In this document: positions 33,112-43,191 of the stretch, in pieces
Numbering within the stretch: the first letter of the stretch is position 1
Layout: each line of letters begins with the position of its first letter
Assembly: GCF_002222055.1 (NCBI RefSeq)
Contig: NZ_MUGS01000002.1
Span: 141,743-205,742, forward strand
Length of the DNA: 64,000 bases
DNA from: Flavobacterium araucananum
GTDB lineage: Bacteria; Bacteroidota; Bacteroidia; Flavobacteriales; Flavobacteriaceae
Direction: 5' to 3'
Translations under genes and position numbers: made by a program
Notes under the pieces: generated by a model
What the model saw: the letters and a program-made list of their open reading frames with translations, nothing else
The model's database searches: none
What the model was told of the DNA's origin: nothing

Positions 33112-33119
33112 TAAATTTG
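33112..33119 (+). promoter_or_regulatory. Candidate -7 element of dnaE
   Basis: TAAATTTG is a perfect TAnnTTTG about 107 bases before the ATG at 33226, implying a leader of roughly 100 bases. No TTG lies at the expected distance upstream. Confidence 0.4.
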
Positions 33120-33225
33120 AACTTCTTCCATTTTGCATTTCGGGATTCTTTATAGTTCATGTAATCAGTGATTTATGTGAATGAAAATCTTGGAATTTGA
33201 AATTTAATTTTTGCTATTTAAACTT

Positions 33226-36200
33226 ATGTATTTAATATTCGATACTGAAACTACTGGATTACCAAAACGTTGGGACGCTCCAATAACCGATTCTGATAAC
33301 TGGCCTCGCTGTATTCAGATCGCTTGGCAGCTTCATGACGAAATGGGGCAACTTATCGAACATCAGGATTACCTGGTAAAACCTGACGGATTTAATATTC
33401 CGTATGATGCGGAGCGTATTCACGGAATTTCGACTGAATTGGCTGAAGCCGATGGAATCACCTTGGCAGAAGTTTTGGAGAAATTTAATATCGCTTTAGG
33501 TAAAACCAAATTTATTGTAGGTCAGAATTTAGGTTTCGACGTCAATATTATGGGAGCCGAATTTCATAGAATGAGTGTAGATTCTCCTATGAGTTCAATG
33601 CCTGTTTTAGACACTTGTACAGAGGTTACAGCTTCATTACTAAAGCTTCCCGGAGGTCGTGGAGGAAGGTTTAAATTACCAACCTTAACAGAATTACACG
33701 AATATCTTTTTAATAAACCTTTCTCGGAAGCGCACAACGCAACTGCCGACGTTGAGGCAACTACCCGTTGTTTTCTGGAATTAATAAGAAGAGAAGTTTT
33801 TACCAAAGAAGAATTAGATGTTCCGAAGGATTATTTCAAGGAATTTCAAAGTAGAAATCCACAAGAATTTCCGTTAATTGGTTTAAAACACATCAACCTT
33901 AAAAAAGCTTCTGATAAAATCAGAGAGCAGCTAAAAGCGTTAGAATCTGTTGGTAAAGAACCTACAGTTTCACATTCTGACAGAGAAGATTTTAAGGAAG
34001 CAAAATATGCGCATTTACACAATCATACCCAATTTTCGGTTTTACAATCGACAATAGGTATTGGTAATATTGTTGCGGCTACAGCCAAAAACGGAATGCC
34101 TGCCGTTGCCATGACGGATACCGGAAATATGATGGGCGCTTTTCACTTTGTGAGCGCTGTTATGAATCATAATAAAGCAGCATCAGGAAAAAATAAAGCT
34201 CTGGTCGAAGCAGGTGAAGAGCCAACAGAAACAGAGATGAAACCAATTGTGGGTTGCGAATTTAATGTTTGCGACAACCACCTCGATAAAAGTAAAAAAG
34301 ACAACGGAAATCAGGTTGTTTTGTTAGCCAAAAATAAAAATGGGTACCACAATCTGGCAAAAATGTCGTCGATCGCTTTTACAAACGGATTTTATTATGT
34401 CCCGAGGATTGACCGTGCAATCATCGAAAAATACAAAGAAGACATCATGGTTTTGTCCGGAAATTTATACGGAGAAATTCCCAGTAAAATTCTGAACATC
34501 GGTGAAAACCAGGCCGAAGAAGCTTTGATTTGGTGGAAAGAACAATTTGGTGATGATTTTTATCTTGAAGTCATGCGCCACAATCAGGAAGATGAAAACC
34601 GTGTAAACAAAACGCTGATTGAATTTGCACAAAAACACAATGTCAAGTTAATCGCAACCAATAATACGTATTATTTAAATAAAGAAGATGCCAATGCACA
34701 CGATATTTTATTGTGTGTAAAAGATGGAGAAAAACAAGCTACGCCAATAGGTCGTGGTCGTGGATACCGTTACGGATTACCAAATCAGGAGTACTATTAT
34801 AAGTCTTCAGAAGAGATGAAAAAACTCTTTGCCGATTTGCCGGATGCGATAATCAATATTCAGGAAATTGTCGATAAGGTCGAGATTTATTCGCTTTATC
34901 GAGATGTATTGCTGCCTAAATTTGATATTCCTGCAGAATTTATAGTTCCCGAAGATGATGCTGATGGAGGTGTAAGGGGTGAAAATAAATATTTGCGCCA
35001 CCTGACAATGGTTGGGGCAAAAAAACGATATGGAGAGATTACCGAATCTATTCAGGAGCGTTTAGACTTTGAGTTATTAACGATTTCGAATTCCGGATAT
35101 CCGGGTTACTTCCTGATTGTTCAGGATTTCATTGCCGAAGCCCGAAATATGGACGTTTCGGTAGGACCAGGTCGTGGATCTGCTGCGGGATCTGCCGTGG
35201 CATATTGTTTAGGGATTACCAATATTGACCCTATTAAGTACGATTTGCTTTTTGAGCGTTTCCTAAATCCGGATCGTGTATCTATGCCCGATATTGATAT
35301 CGATTTTGATGACGAGGGTCGTGGTCGTGTTATGGATTATGTAATTAATAAATACGGACAAAATCAGGTTGCCCAAATTATTACCTATGGTAAAATGGCA
35401 ACCAAATCTGCGATTCGTGATACGGCTCGTGTACTGGATTTGCCACTGTTTGAAGCCGATAGAATTGCAAAACTGATTCCGGCAATGATGCCATCAAAAT
35501 GGAATCTGGCGCGATTTATTTCTGAAAGCGAAGAGGAAGTTAAAAAAGCGCTTCGTTCTGATGAATTTGATAATGTAAAAGAATTAATAGCCATTGCCAA
35601 TGAAGATGATTTGGCAGGAGAAACGATTCAGCAGGCAAAAATCCTTGAAGGATCGATGCGAAATACCGGAATTCACGCCTGTGGTGTAATTATTACGCCA
35701 TCGGATATTACGAATTTCGTTCCCGTGACCACAGCCAAAGATTCTGATTTGTATGTAACACAGTTTGATAACTCGGTTGCAGAGAGTGCAGGATTGCTAA
35801 AGATGGACTTCTTGGGTCTGAAGACCCTTACTTTGATTAAAGACACCGTTAAACTGGTAAAATATAGAAACGGAATTGATTTGGATCCGGACACTTTCCC
35901 TATTGATGATGTCGAAACGTATGCGCTTTTCCAGAGAGGAGAAACAGTTGGAATCTTCCAATATGAGTCACCCGGAATGCAGAAATATATGAAAGATCTG
36001 AAACCAACGGTTTTTGGAGATTTAATTGCCATGAATGCCTTATATCGTCCGGGACCTTTGGAGTATATCCCGTCTTTTGTAAGAAGAAAAAATGGAGAAG
36101 AAGAAATCAAATACGATTTAGATGCCTGTGAGGAATATTTAGGAGAAACCTACGGAATTACGGTTTACCAAGAGCAGGTAATGCTTTTGTCGCAATCGCT

Positions 36201-37767
36201 GGCTGACTTTACAAAAGGTGAGGCCGACGTTTTGCGTAAAGCGATGGGTAAGAAACAAAAAGATGTACTAGATAAAATGAAGCCAAAGTTCGTAGAACAA
36301 GCGGCAAAAAAAGGTCATGATGCCAAGGTTCTGGAAAAAATCTGGAAAGACTGGGAAGCATTTGCGAGTTATGCCTTCAACAAATCGCACTCGACTTGTT
36401 ATGCCTGGATTGCCTATCAAACGGCGTATCTAAAAGCACATTATCCTGCCGAATATATGGCGGCAGTACTTTCTAATAACATGAATGATATTAAACAAGT
36501 ATCATTTTTTATGGAAGAATGCAAGCGAATGGGCTTACAGGTTTTAGGACCGGATGTAAATGAGTCATTTTATAAGTTTACTGTAAACGATGAATATGCA
36601 GTACGTTTTGGGATGGGAGCTATAAAAGGTGTGGGTTCAGGAGCTGTGGCAACTATTGTAGAAAGTAGAAAAGACGGTAAGTACAAATCGATTTTTGATT
36701 TGGCGAAACGTATTGATTTACGTGCAGCCAATAAAAAAGCAATCGAAAATCTGGCTTTGGCTGGTGGTTTTGATTCGTTTGAAGGAACTACAAGAGCGCA
36801 ATATTTTCATGATGATGGTGATGGAATTACGTTTTATGAAAAAGCAATTCGTTACGGATCTAAGTTTCAGGAAAATGAAAACTCATCGCAAGTAAGTTTG
36901 TTTGGCGAAGCCAGCGAAGTACAAATTGCAGAACCCATAGTGCCACCTTGCGAAGATTGGAGTACAATGGAAAAACTCGCGAAAGAGAAAGAAGTTGTAG
37001 GGATTTATATTTCAGGACATCCTCTGGACGATTTTAGATTTGAGATGAAATATTTCTGTAATGCCCGATTAGAAGCCCTGAAAAGCATGAATGAATATGT
37101 AGGTAAAAATCTGAATTTTGCCGGAATTATCAATAATGTACAGCACCGTGTGGCAAAAAACGGAAAAGGCTGGGCAGTATTTAACTTAGAAGGATATGAC
37201 GAAAGTTATGAGTTTAAGATTTTTGGTGAAGAATACTTAAAGTTTCGCCATTTTTTGATTCAGAATAATTTTGCTTTCCTGAAAATCATAATAAAAGACG
37301 GTTGGGTAAATCACGATACCGGCAAAAAGTCTGATCCAAGAATGCAGTTTGTTGAGATCAGGCAATTGCAGGATATCTTAGAAGCTTTTGCCAAAAAACT
37401 GATTTTATTATTGAATATAAAAGATTTACAGACAGAGTTTATACAGAATCTGAATCAATTGTTTAATGCGAATAAAGGAGATAATTCTGTGACTTTTGAG
37501 ATCATGGAATTAGAAAAGATTAAGCGTTTGGTTGAGGTAGAAACTCCTACAGATTTTGAAGGAGCAGATGATGCTGTTTTTGTAGATGAGAATGAAAGTG
37601 ATGGAGATACTCCACTTGAAGAAACTAAAATCCAGGAAGTGAATGAGGTTGAAGAAATAAAAGTCGTGACCAAATTATCGATGCCTAGTCGCAGGTTAAA
37701 AGTTAAGATCTCAACCGAGTTATTGATAGAATTAGAGAAAATGCAGGTAAATTTTAAGCTAAACTAA
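33226..37767 (+). CDS. dnaE: DNA polymerase III subunit alpha with fused proofreading exonuclease
   Basis: 1513 residues from ATG 33226, chosen because it opens directly onto the exonuclease motif MYLIFDTETTGLP; an ATG 15 bases earlier is possible. An N-terminal DEDDh exonuclease (FDTETTGL; HNATADVEATTRCF) occupies about residues 1-200. A PHP domain follows (YAHLHNHTQFSVLQSTIG), then the C-family polymerase palm and fingers (GPGRGSAAGSAVAYCLGI; PDIDIDFDDEGRGRVMDYV carries the catalytic aspartates), and an OB-fold C-terminal part. It is the replicative polymerase. In most bacteria proofreading is a separate DnaQ subunit; the fusion is characteristic of Bacteroidota. Confidence 0.96.
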   Translation: MYLIFDTETTGLPKRWDAPITDSDNWPRCIQIAWQLHDEMGQLIEHQDYLVKPDGFNIPYDAERIHGISTELAEADGITLAEVLEKFNIALGKTKFIVGQNLGFDVNIMGAEFHRMSVDSPMSSMPVLDTCTEVTASLLKLPGGRGGRFKLPTLTELHEYLFNKPFSEAHNATADVEATTRCFLELIRREVFTKEELDVPKDYFKEFQSRNPQEFPLIGLKHINLKKASDKIREQLKALESVGKEPTVSHSDREDFKEAKYAHLHNHTQFSVLQSTIGIGNIVAATAKNGMPAVAMTDTGNMMGAFHFVSAVMNHNKAASGKNKALVEAGEEPTETEMKPIVGCEFNVCDNHLDKSKKDNGNQVVLLAKNKNGYHNLAKMSSIAFTNGFYYVPRIDRAIIEKYKEDIMVLSGNLYGEIPSKILNIGENQAEEALIWWKEQFGDDFYLEVMRHNQEDENRVNKTLIEFAQKHNVKLIATNNTYYLNKEDANAHDILLCVKDGEKQATPIGRGRGYRYGLPNQEYYYKSSEEMKKLFADLPDAIINIQEIVDKVEIYSLYRDVLLPKFDIPAEFIVPEDDADGGVRGENKYLRHLTMVGAKKRYGEITESIQERLDFELLTISNSGYPGYFLIVQDFIAEARNMDVSVGPGRGSAAGSAVAYCLGITNIDPIKYDLLFERFLNPDRVSMPDIDIDFDDEGRGRVMDYVINKYGQNQVAQIITYGKMATKSAIRDTARVLDLPLFEADRIAKLIPAMMPSKWNLARFISESEEEVKKALRSDEFDNVKELIAIANEDDLAGETIQQAKILEGSMRNTGIHACGVIITPSDITNFVPVTTAKDSDLYVTQFDNSVAESAGLLKMDFLGLKTLTLIKDTVKLVKYRNGIDLDPDTFPIDDVETYALFQRGETVGIFQYESPGMQKYMKDLKPTVFGDLIAMNALYRPGPLEYIPSFVRRKNGEEEIKYDLDACEEYLGETYGITVYQEQVMLLSQSLADFTKGEADVLRKAMGKKQKDVLDKMKPKFVEQAAKKGHDAKVLEKIWKDWEAFASYAFNKSHSTCYAWIAYQTAYLKAHYPAEYMAAVLSNNMNDIKQVSFFMEECKRMGLQVLGPDVNESFYKFTVNDEYAVRFGMGAIKGVGSGAVATIVESRKDGKYKSIFDLAKRIDLRAANKKAIENLALAGGFDSFEGTTRAQYFHDDGDGITFYEKAIRYGSKFQENENSSQVSLFGEASEVQIAEPIVPPCEDWSTMEKLAKEKEVVGIYISGHPLDDFRFEMKYFCNARLEALKSMNEYVGKNLNFAGIINNVQHRVAKNGKGWAVFNLEGYDESYEFKIFGEEYLKFRHFLIQNNFAFLKIIIKDGWVNHDTGKKSDPRMQFVEIRQLQDILEAFAKKLILLLNIKDLQTEFIQNLNQLFNANKGDNSVTFEIMELEKIKRLVEVETPTDFEGADDAVFVDENESDGDTPLEETKIQEVNEVEEIKVVTKLSMPSRRLKVKISTELLIELEKMQVNFKLN

Positions 37768-37889
37768 ATTTTAACAGTTAAAATTTAATGTAATGCATTT
37801 TTTTTAAGTTAAAAATATGCATGCATAATACTTTTTTAGTAATATTGCTTAAAATTACAACGATTTCGTTCCAAGTCTAACAATGCAAA

Positions 37890-37921
37890 TTGTAGGATTA
37901 TGTTAAAATAATCTAAATTTG
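37890..37921 (+). promoter_or_regulatory. Promoter of the outer-membrane barrel gene
   Basis: TTG (37890-37892), a 21-base spacer and TAAATTTG (37914-37921), 25 bases before the ATG at 37946. Confidence 0.6.
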
Positions 37922-37945
37922 TAAAAATCAATTAAAAACAGAATT

Positions 37946-38914
37946 ATGAAAAAGAACCTATTTTTACTAGGATTATTAGTTTGCTCTATGGCCACAATGG
38001 CGCAAACAGAAAAAGCAGATAAACCAGAAACATGGTATTTTAAATTAGGAGGATCTTATTTTAATCAAACTGCTTCTACCGAATTTCCAACAGTTGGAGG
38101 TCAACCAGCAAATAGAGATGTTTATTCGGGCACTTTAGCAAGCAATAAATTAGTTTCAAGAGAAGGAGTTACAGGTTCTTTTGGACAGGGTTTTAGAAGT
38201 GGTATTACTGCTGGTTACCGTTTTTCTACTCGTTTAGGAGTTGAGGTTGCAGCAAATTATTACACTAGTAATACTAAAACGATGGCGCAGACTACAGATA
38301 GAATGGTTACTCCAGCTCCTTCAGCCACCACTCCAGTTACATATTTAAGCTTTACTGCTGAAGGGCAAATTAAGGCATTTGATGTAGCCCCTGCACTTGT
38401 AATGTTTTTAGGAGAAGCTCATGGATTTGAACCGTATACTAAAGTTGGAGTTATTGTTCCAATTCATGGTACATTAGATATTGAAACAAATAGAAATTAC
38501 TCAACTTTTGTTGGAGCAAACAAAGTAGCTAATACTGATGCATATTCAAAAGATGTAGTGAAGCCTAATCCAACGCTTGGGTTTATGGCATCTATAGGTA
38601 CTTCTTACAAATTAGGAAAACATATTTCAGCTTTTGCTGAATTAGAGTACCGTAACTTTACGGTACACGGAAAAACGAAAGAAACAACTGAATATACTGA
38701 AAATGGTGTTGATAAATTAAATACTTCGACTTCGTTTAGACCAGCTTCATATTCTGCTAATCATACTAATTATCATGGTTCTATAGATTCTAGCTCTAAT
38801 AATACTTTAACAAATGCTGCTGGTTTTGATAATACAAAAGCAACGGATGATTTAAGTACGTATGTTGGTATTTCTGGTATCGGTTTGACTTTAGGTCTTA
38901 AATACAGCCTATAA
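37946..38914 (+). CDS. Outer-membrane beta-barrel protein
   Basis: 322 residues. The signal peptide is MKKNLFLLGLLVCSMATMAQ. The mature protein is built of alternating amphipathic strands (GYRFSTRLGVEVAANYYTS, LGFMASIGTSYKLGKHISAFAELEYR) and ends GLTLGLKYSL, an aromatic/hydrophobic barrel C-terminus. It resembles OmpW/OprF-type small barrels, but no specific function is evident. It has a good promoter and its own terminator. Confidence 0.78.
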   Translation: MKKNLFLLGLLVCSMATMAQTEKADKPETWYFKLGGSYFNQTASTEFPTVGGQPANRDVYSGTLASNKLVSREGVTGSFGQGFRSGITAGYRFSTRLGVEVAANYYTSNTKTMAQTTDRMVTPAPSATTPVTYLSFTAEGQIKAFDVAPALVMFLGEAHGFEPYTKVGVIVPIHGTLDIETNRNYSTFVGANKVANTDAYSKDVVKPNPTLGFMASIGTSYKLGKHISAFAELEYRNFTVHGKTKETTEYTENGVDKLNTSTSFRPASYSANHTNYHGSIDSSSNNTLTNAAGFDNTKATDDLSTYVGISGIGLTLGLKYSL

Positions 38915-38937
38915 TTCTAAATAAATTTATAGTTTAT

Positions 38938-38975
38938 AAAAAGAGGATATTCATTTAGAATATCCTCTTTTTTAT
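38938..38975 (+). terminator. Terminator of the barrel-protein gene
   Basis: A perfect 13-base stem (AAAGAGGATATTC with GAATATCCTCTTT) and a 5-base loop, then T-rich. Confidence 0.85.
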
Positions 38976-39119
38976 TTTTTGTCATTTCTAACGCAAGGAA
39001 AAAATCACACAAGAAACTCCACACAGAATGTTTATCGATCTTTGTAAAATCCTTTGCGTAGAATGGATTAATCCCGAAGCTTCAGGACATCCCTACCATA
39101 TAAATCGAGCTGAATGCTC

Positions 39120-39320
39120 TTTGTATAAAGTTCCGGAGGAACGGATTATTTTGTAGCAAGGGATTTTAATCCCTAACGCGACGTAACCATAATATTGATC
39201 ATCCTGATTTCTATAATAAAATCATTTTTTTTGGGAGCTAATCCCGCTATCCGTTACAAACGAAGTTCACTGAACTCCAATTGAAATAAGATTACTTCAC
39301 TTCTATCGGGGCTATGGCAA
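39120..39320. repeat. Interspersed repeats in the 39-kb gap
   Basis: Contains GGGATTTTAATCCC (39164-39177 area) and a unit starting GGGAGCTAATCCCGCTATC (39231) and ending CTTCTATCGGGGCTA (39301-39314 region). A short relative (GGAGCTAATCCCGATAG) lies at 3393-3410. No gene was found from 38976 to 39490. Confidence 0.45.
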
Positions 39321-39353
39321 TCATTTTCATAAAAATTGTTTTTGATTTTTATG

Positions 39354-39480
39354 AATTGCCTCCAGCTTTACTGGAGAAAAAAAATGAAAACAGAAAAGGC
39401 TTTAGCCAAAAGGTTTAGATCTTTGGCTAAAGCCCTTTTTATATTAAGGCTGTAAACTCCAGCTAAAGCTGGAGGCAATT
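39354..39480. repeat. Nested palindromic element
   Basis: Outer arms AATTGCCTCCAGCTTTA (39354-39370) and its exact complement (39464-39480), 17 bases. Inner arms GGCTTTAGCCAAA (39398-39410) and its exact complement (39422-39434). Total about 127 bases, a non-coding dispersed palindrome ending 14 bases from the Gfo/Idh/MocA gene, possibly also acting as terminator. Confidence 0.6.
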
Positions 39481-39494
39481 TACAATTATAATAA

Positions 39495-40487
39495 TTATTT
39501 AGAATCCCTAAACTCTTTCAAAACTTCATCGATAACCCAGGTTGTTCTGGCGGCCGAAGTTCCTTTTGAAGGAGAAAAACTCTCATTGCCTAAAAGCTCA
39601 CTAACAACAGTTTCTATAAAAGGCTGCTGAATATGAAGTGGATTTTCGATTGTGATACTTTCTTTTTCGCCATTTGTATATTGAATATGTATGGGATCAT
39701 TTCCAAAAGTAGAAAAAGAGATTTTTCCTTTATCGCCAACAATGTCAGTATTGTCATAACGCTCAAAACTGGTAAAGTTCCATAAACCAGTTCCGTGAAT
39801 TCCGTTTTCGAATAAAAAAGACATAGAAACAGAATCTTCGGCAGGATAAGCTTTAAGCTGAGAACTTGCATGACCACGAACAGATTGAATTTGACCCAAA
39901 GCAAAATCAAGAAAATCTAATGTATGACAGGCTAAATCTACAAATATTCCACCACCGGAGATATGTGGCAAAACGGTCCATGGCAAGTTAATTTCGTCAT
40001 CGTATCGTTCTTCAAAGGGGTGATATAAAACACAATTTACATGTCTTACAGTTCCAATTTTATTCTGGTCGATGAGTTCTTTTATTTTTAAAAACCGAGG
40101 CAAACTTCTTCTGTAATATGCCACAAATAAAGGCACATTATGTTCTTTGCAAACGCTAATCATTTCGTTGCATTCTTTAAATGTCAATGCCATTGGTTTC
40201 TCTACATAAACAGGTTTTCCGGCTTTGGCACATAAAATCGTATATTCTTTATGAGAGGATGGAGGTGTAGCAATATAAACAGCATCGACTTCCGGGTCAT
40301 TGATTAAATCAGCGGCATTCGAATACCATTTAGAAACCTTGTGGCGTTTGGCATAATCCTCGGCAAGGGCTGCATCTCTGCGCATAACAGCTACTAAAGC
40401 TGAGTTAGGCGTTTTTTGAAAAGCAGGACCACTTTTTACCTCCGTTACATTACCGCAACCTATAATTCCCCATTTTACAATTTTCAT
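39495..40487 (-). CDS. Gfo/Idh/MocA family oxidoreductase
   Basis: 330 residues. The NAD(P)-binding N-terminus is WGIIGCGNVTEVKSGPAF, with the family's EKPMALTFKECNEM motif (Lys of E-K-P) near 95-108. A C-terminal substrate domain follows with the H-x-x-D-like HTLDFLDFAL region. These enzymes act on sugars, inositols or related compounds. No sugar operon is adjacent, so the substrate is unknown. Confidence 0.87.
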   Translation of the reverse strand: MKIVKWGIIGCGNVTEVKSGPAFQKTPNSALVAVMRRDAALAEDYAKRHKVSKWYSNAADLINDPEVDAVYIATPPSSHKEYTILCAKAGKPVYVEKPMALTFKECNEMISVCKEHNVPLFVAYYRRSLPRFLKIKELIDQNKIGTVRHVNCVLYHPFEERYDDEINLPWTVLPHISGGGIFVDLACHTLDFLDFALGQIQSVRGHASSQLKAYPAEDSVSMSFLFENGIHGTGLWNFTSFERYDNTDIVGDKGKISFSTFGNDPIHIQYTNGEKESITIENPLHIQQPFIETVVSELLGNESFSPSKGTSAARTTWVIDEVLKEFRDSK

Positions 40488-40518
40488 TTTTCTGGTTTTT
40501 TAGTTATTCAAATTTAAA

Positions 40519-40926
40519 AAGGTTTGCCGCGAATTACACTAATTTTCCTAAATTATTTATTTTGGACTGCATTAAAAAGTTAAGCCACAGATTAGAATGA
40601 TTCTCACAGATTAATTTAAAAAGGTTTGCCACGAATTACACTAATTTTCCCGAATTATTTATTTTGAAACTGCTTCAAAAAAGTTAAGCCACAGATTAAA
40701 AAAAAAGTTTGCCACGAATTTCATGAATTTTCACTAATTAAATGCATAGCGAAAGTATGCAGCATATAAAATCCTTTTAATCTGTGGCTAAAAAAACATT
40801 AATTAAATTTGTGCTAATTCGTGAAATTCGTGGCGAAAAAAAACGTCACATTTGAGAAAAATCAAATTCGTGGCAAAAAAATAACCACAAACTCACAAAA
40901 ATAATTTGTGAATTCGTGGCTAAAAA
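40519..40926. repeat. GCCACGAATT-type interspersed repeats
   Basis: The 457-base gap holds two direct copies, about 102 bases apart, of a unit GGTTTGCC(G/A)CGAATTAC, then further inverted motifs (TAATCTGTGGCT, GTGAAATTCGTGGCG, GTGAATTCGTGGC). The GCCACGAATT/AATTCGTGGC pairs build hairpins. No gene is encoded. Confidence 0.65.
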
Positions 40927-40944
40927 AATTAAGTAATTAAAGTT

Positions 40945-43053
40945 TTACTTTTTAGGTAAAGCTTTAAAACCCATATTATAAAGCGTGAACGCCTGAATGT
41001 CTACATTTTCCTGAATGGTTGCCGCTACAGATTTTCCTGCTCCATGACCTGCTTTTACATCAATGCGAATTAAAACGGGATTGTTTCCTGTTTGTTTTTC
41101 CTGTAATTCAGCTGCAAACTTAAAACTATGTGCAGGAACAACACGATCGTCATGATCTCCTGTTGTAACCATCGTTGCAGGATATTTAGTCCCATTTTTT
41201 ACATTTTGTACAGGAGAATATCCTTTTAGGTATTCGAACATTTCTTTGTTGTCCTGAGCAGTTCCGTAATCGTAAGCCCAGCCTGCACCAGCTGTAAAAG
41301 TATGGTAACGTAACATATCCATAACGCCAACTGCCGGCAGCGCCACTTTCATTAAATCCGGGCGTTGCGTCATAGTAGCACCTACTAATAAACCTCCGTT
41401 AGAACCTCCGCGAATCGCTAAGAAATCTGATGAAGTATATTTTTGAGCAATTAAATATTCGCCAGCAGCGATAAAATCGTCAAATACATTTTGTTTTTGC
41501 AATTTAGTCCCCGCATCATGCCATTTTTTACCATATTCACCACCACCTCTTAAATTAGCAACAGCATAAACACCACCGTTTTCCAGCCACACAGCATTTG
41601 CAATACTAAAACTTGGTGTCAAACTAATATTGAATCCACCATAACCGTAAAGAATGGTTGGATTTTTAGCATCTAATTTTAATCCTTTTTTATAAGTGAT
41701 AATCATCGGGATTTTTGTTCCGTCTTTTGAAGTATAAAATACTTGTTTTGATTCGTAGTCCTCACTTTTAAAATCAACTTTAGGTTTTTGGTACACTTCA
41801 GATTTACCTGATTTTGCTTCAAGCGAATAAATAGTTCCCGGAGTGGTATAATTGGTAAAGCTGTAATACAATGTTTTTTCGTGTTTTTTGCCTGTAAATC
41901 CACCTGCAGTTCCTACCGCAGGAAGTTTGATTTCACGAATTAATTTCCCGCTATAATCGTATTGTTGTACAAACGAAACAGCATCTTTAGTATAGTTAGC
42001 AAAGAAAAACCCACCACCTGTTGAAGGTGTTAATATGTTTTGAGTTTCTTTAATAAAATCTTTCCAGTTTTCCGGTTTTGGATTGCTTACATCAACAGTA
42101 ACAACACGTGTGTTTGGTGCATTTAAGTCCGTTTCGATAAACAATTTAGTCCCTTCGTTTTCGATAATCGAGTTATTGCTGTTAAAATTGTCTACAATGG
42201 TAACAATAGGACTATTTGCTTTGGTTAAATCTTTAATGTAAAGCTCATTCCCGTAAGTAGAATTTGATGCTGAGATAATTAAATAATGATCATCTTCGGT
42301 AACATAACCACCTACATATCTGCGTTTTTGATCTGCACCAAAAATTACTTTATCTTCTTTTTGAGAAGTTCCAAGTTTGTGAAAATATAATTTATGCTGA
42401 TCTGTCTTGGCAGACAATTCACTTCCTTTTGGTTTATCATAACTAGAGTAGTAAAACCCTTCGTTTCCATGCCATGCAATACCACTAAATTTAACATCAA
42501 CCAACGTGTCTTCTAACACCTTTTTTGACAAAACATCAATGATAATCACTTTTCTCCAGTCGCTTCCACCTTCAGAAATAGAATAAGCAGCTTTGTTTCC
42601 ATCTTTAGAAAAATCTAAACCACCAAGAGAAGTAGTTCCGTCTTTAGAAAAAGTATTAGGATCAAGGAAAACTTCTTCTTTGCCGTCTTGCCCTTTTCTG
42701 TACATAACAGATTGATTCTGCAATCCGTTATTTTTAGAATAATAAGTAAACTTTCCTTCTGTATACGGAGCGCTTATTTTTTCATAATTCCACAATTTTT
42801 CCATGCGCTTTTTAAGTTCATCACGAAACGGGATTTTATCTAAATAATCATAAGTAACTTCGTTTTGGGCCTTTACCCAAGCACCCGTTTCGGCAGATTT
42901 ATCATCTTCAAGCCAACGATAAGGATCGCTTACTTTGGTATCAAAATACACGTCAACTGTTTCTCCCTTTTTAGTTTGGGGATATTGAATTTTATTTTGC
43001 CCAAATGAAAGTCCTGCGGTTGTAATTGCCATTATAAGAAATGTTTTTTTCAT
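40945..43053 (-). CDS. Prolyl oligopeptidase family serine peptidase (S9A)
   Basis: 702 residues. A signal peptide ([19 protein letters not shown]) is present. A seven-bladed propeller spans about 80-430 and the alpha/beta-hydrolase catalytic part follows. The triad is visible as Ser in [12 protein letters not shown], Asp in [13 protein letters not shown] and His in AGHGAGKS. It cleaves after proline in short peptides and would act in the periplasm. It shares strand with, and lies 138 bases downstream of, the TonB receptor; a functional link is not evident. Confidence 0.92.
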   Translation of the reverse strand: MKKTFLIMAITTAGLSFGQNKIQYPQTKKGETVDVYFDTKVSDPYRWLEDDKSAETGAWVKAQNEVTYDYLDKIPFRDELKKRMEKLWNYEKISAPYTEGKFTYYSKNNGLQNQSVMYRKGQDGKEEVFLDPNTFSKDGTTSLGGLDFSKDGNKAAYSISEGGSDWRKVIIIDVLSKKVLEDTLVDVKFSGIAWHGNEGFYYSSYDKPKGSELSAKTDQHKLYFHKLGTSQKEDKVIFGADQKRRYVGGYVTEDDHYLIISASNSTYGNELYIKDLTKANSPIVTIVDNFNSNNSIIENEGTKLFIETDLNAPNTRVVTVDVSNPKPENWKDFIKETQNILTPSTGGGFFFANYTKDAVSFVQQYDYSGKLIREIKLPAVGTAGGFTGKKHEKTLYYSFTNYTTPGTIYSLEAKSGKSEVYQKPKVDFKSEDYESKQVFYTSKDGTKIPMIITYKKGLKLDAKNPTILYGYGGFNISLTPSFSIANAVWLENGGVYAVANLRGGGEYGKKWHDAGTKLQKQNVFDDFIAAGEYLIAQKYTSSDFLAIRGGSNGGLLVGATMTQRPDLMKVALPAVGVMDMLRYHTFTAGAGWAYDYGTAQDNKEMFEYLKGYSPVQNVKNGTKYPATMVTTGDHDDRVVPAHSFKFAAELQEKQTGNNPVLIRIDVKAGHGAGKSVAATIQENVDIQAFTLYNMGFKALPKK

Positions 43054-43191
43054 AGTTTTTGTTTAACGGTTGTAACAAAAATAACTTTTTTGTTTTGAAA
43101 TGATAACGATAAAAAGTTAAACCATATAAGATATATAAGCTCCTTTAGTTTTAACTAAATTTATTTATATGTCGTATATGGTTCAAAAATG

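Noticed and set aside
35673..36110. 145-residue frame antisense to dnaE
   Set aside because: Shadow of strongly conserved polymerase sequence with no family features.
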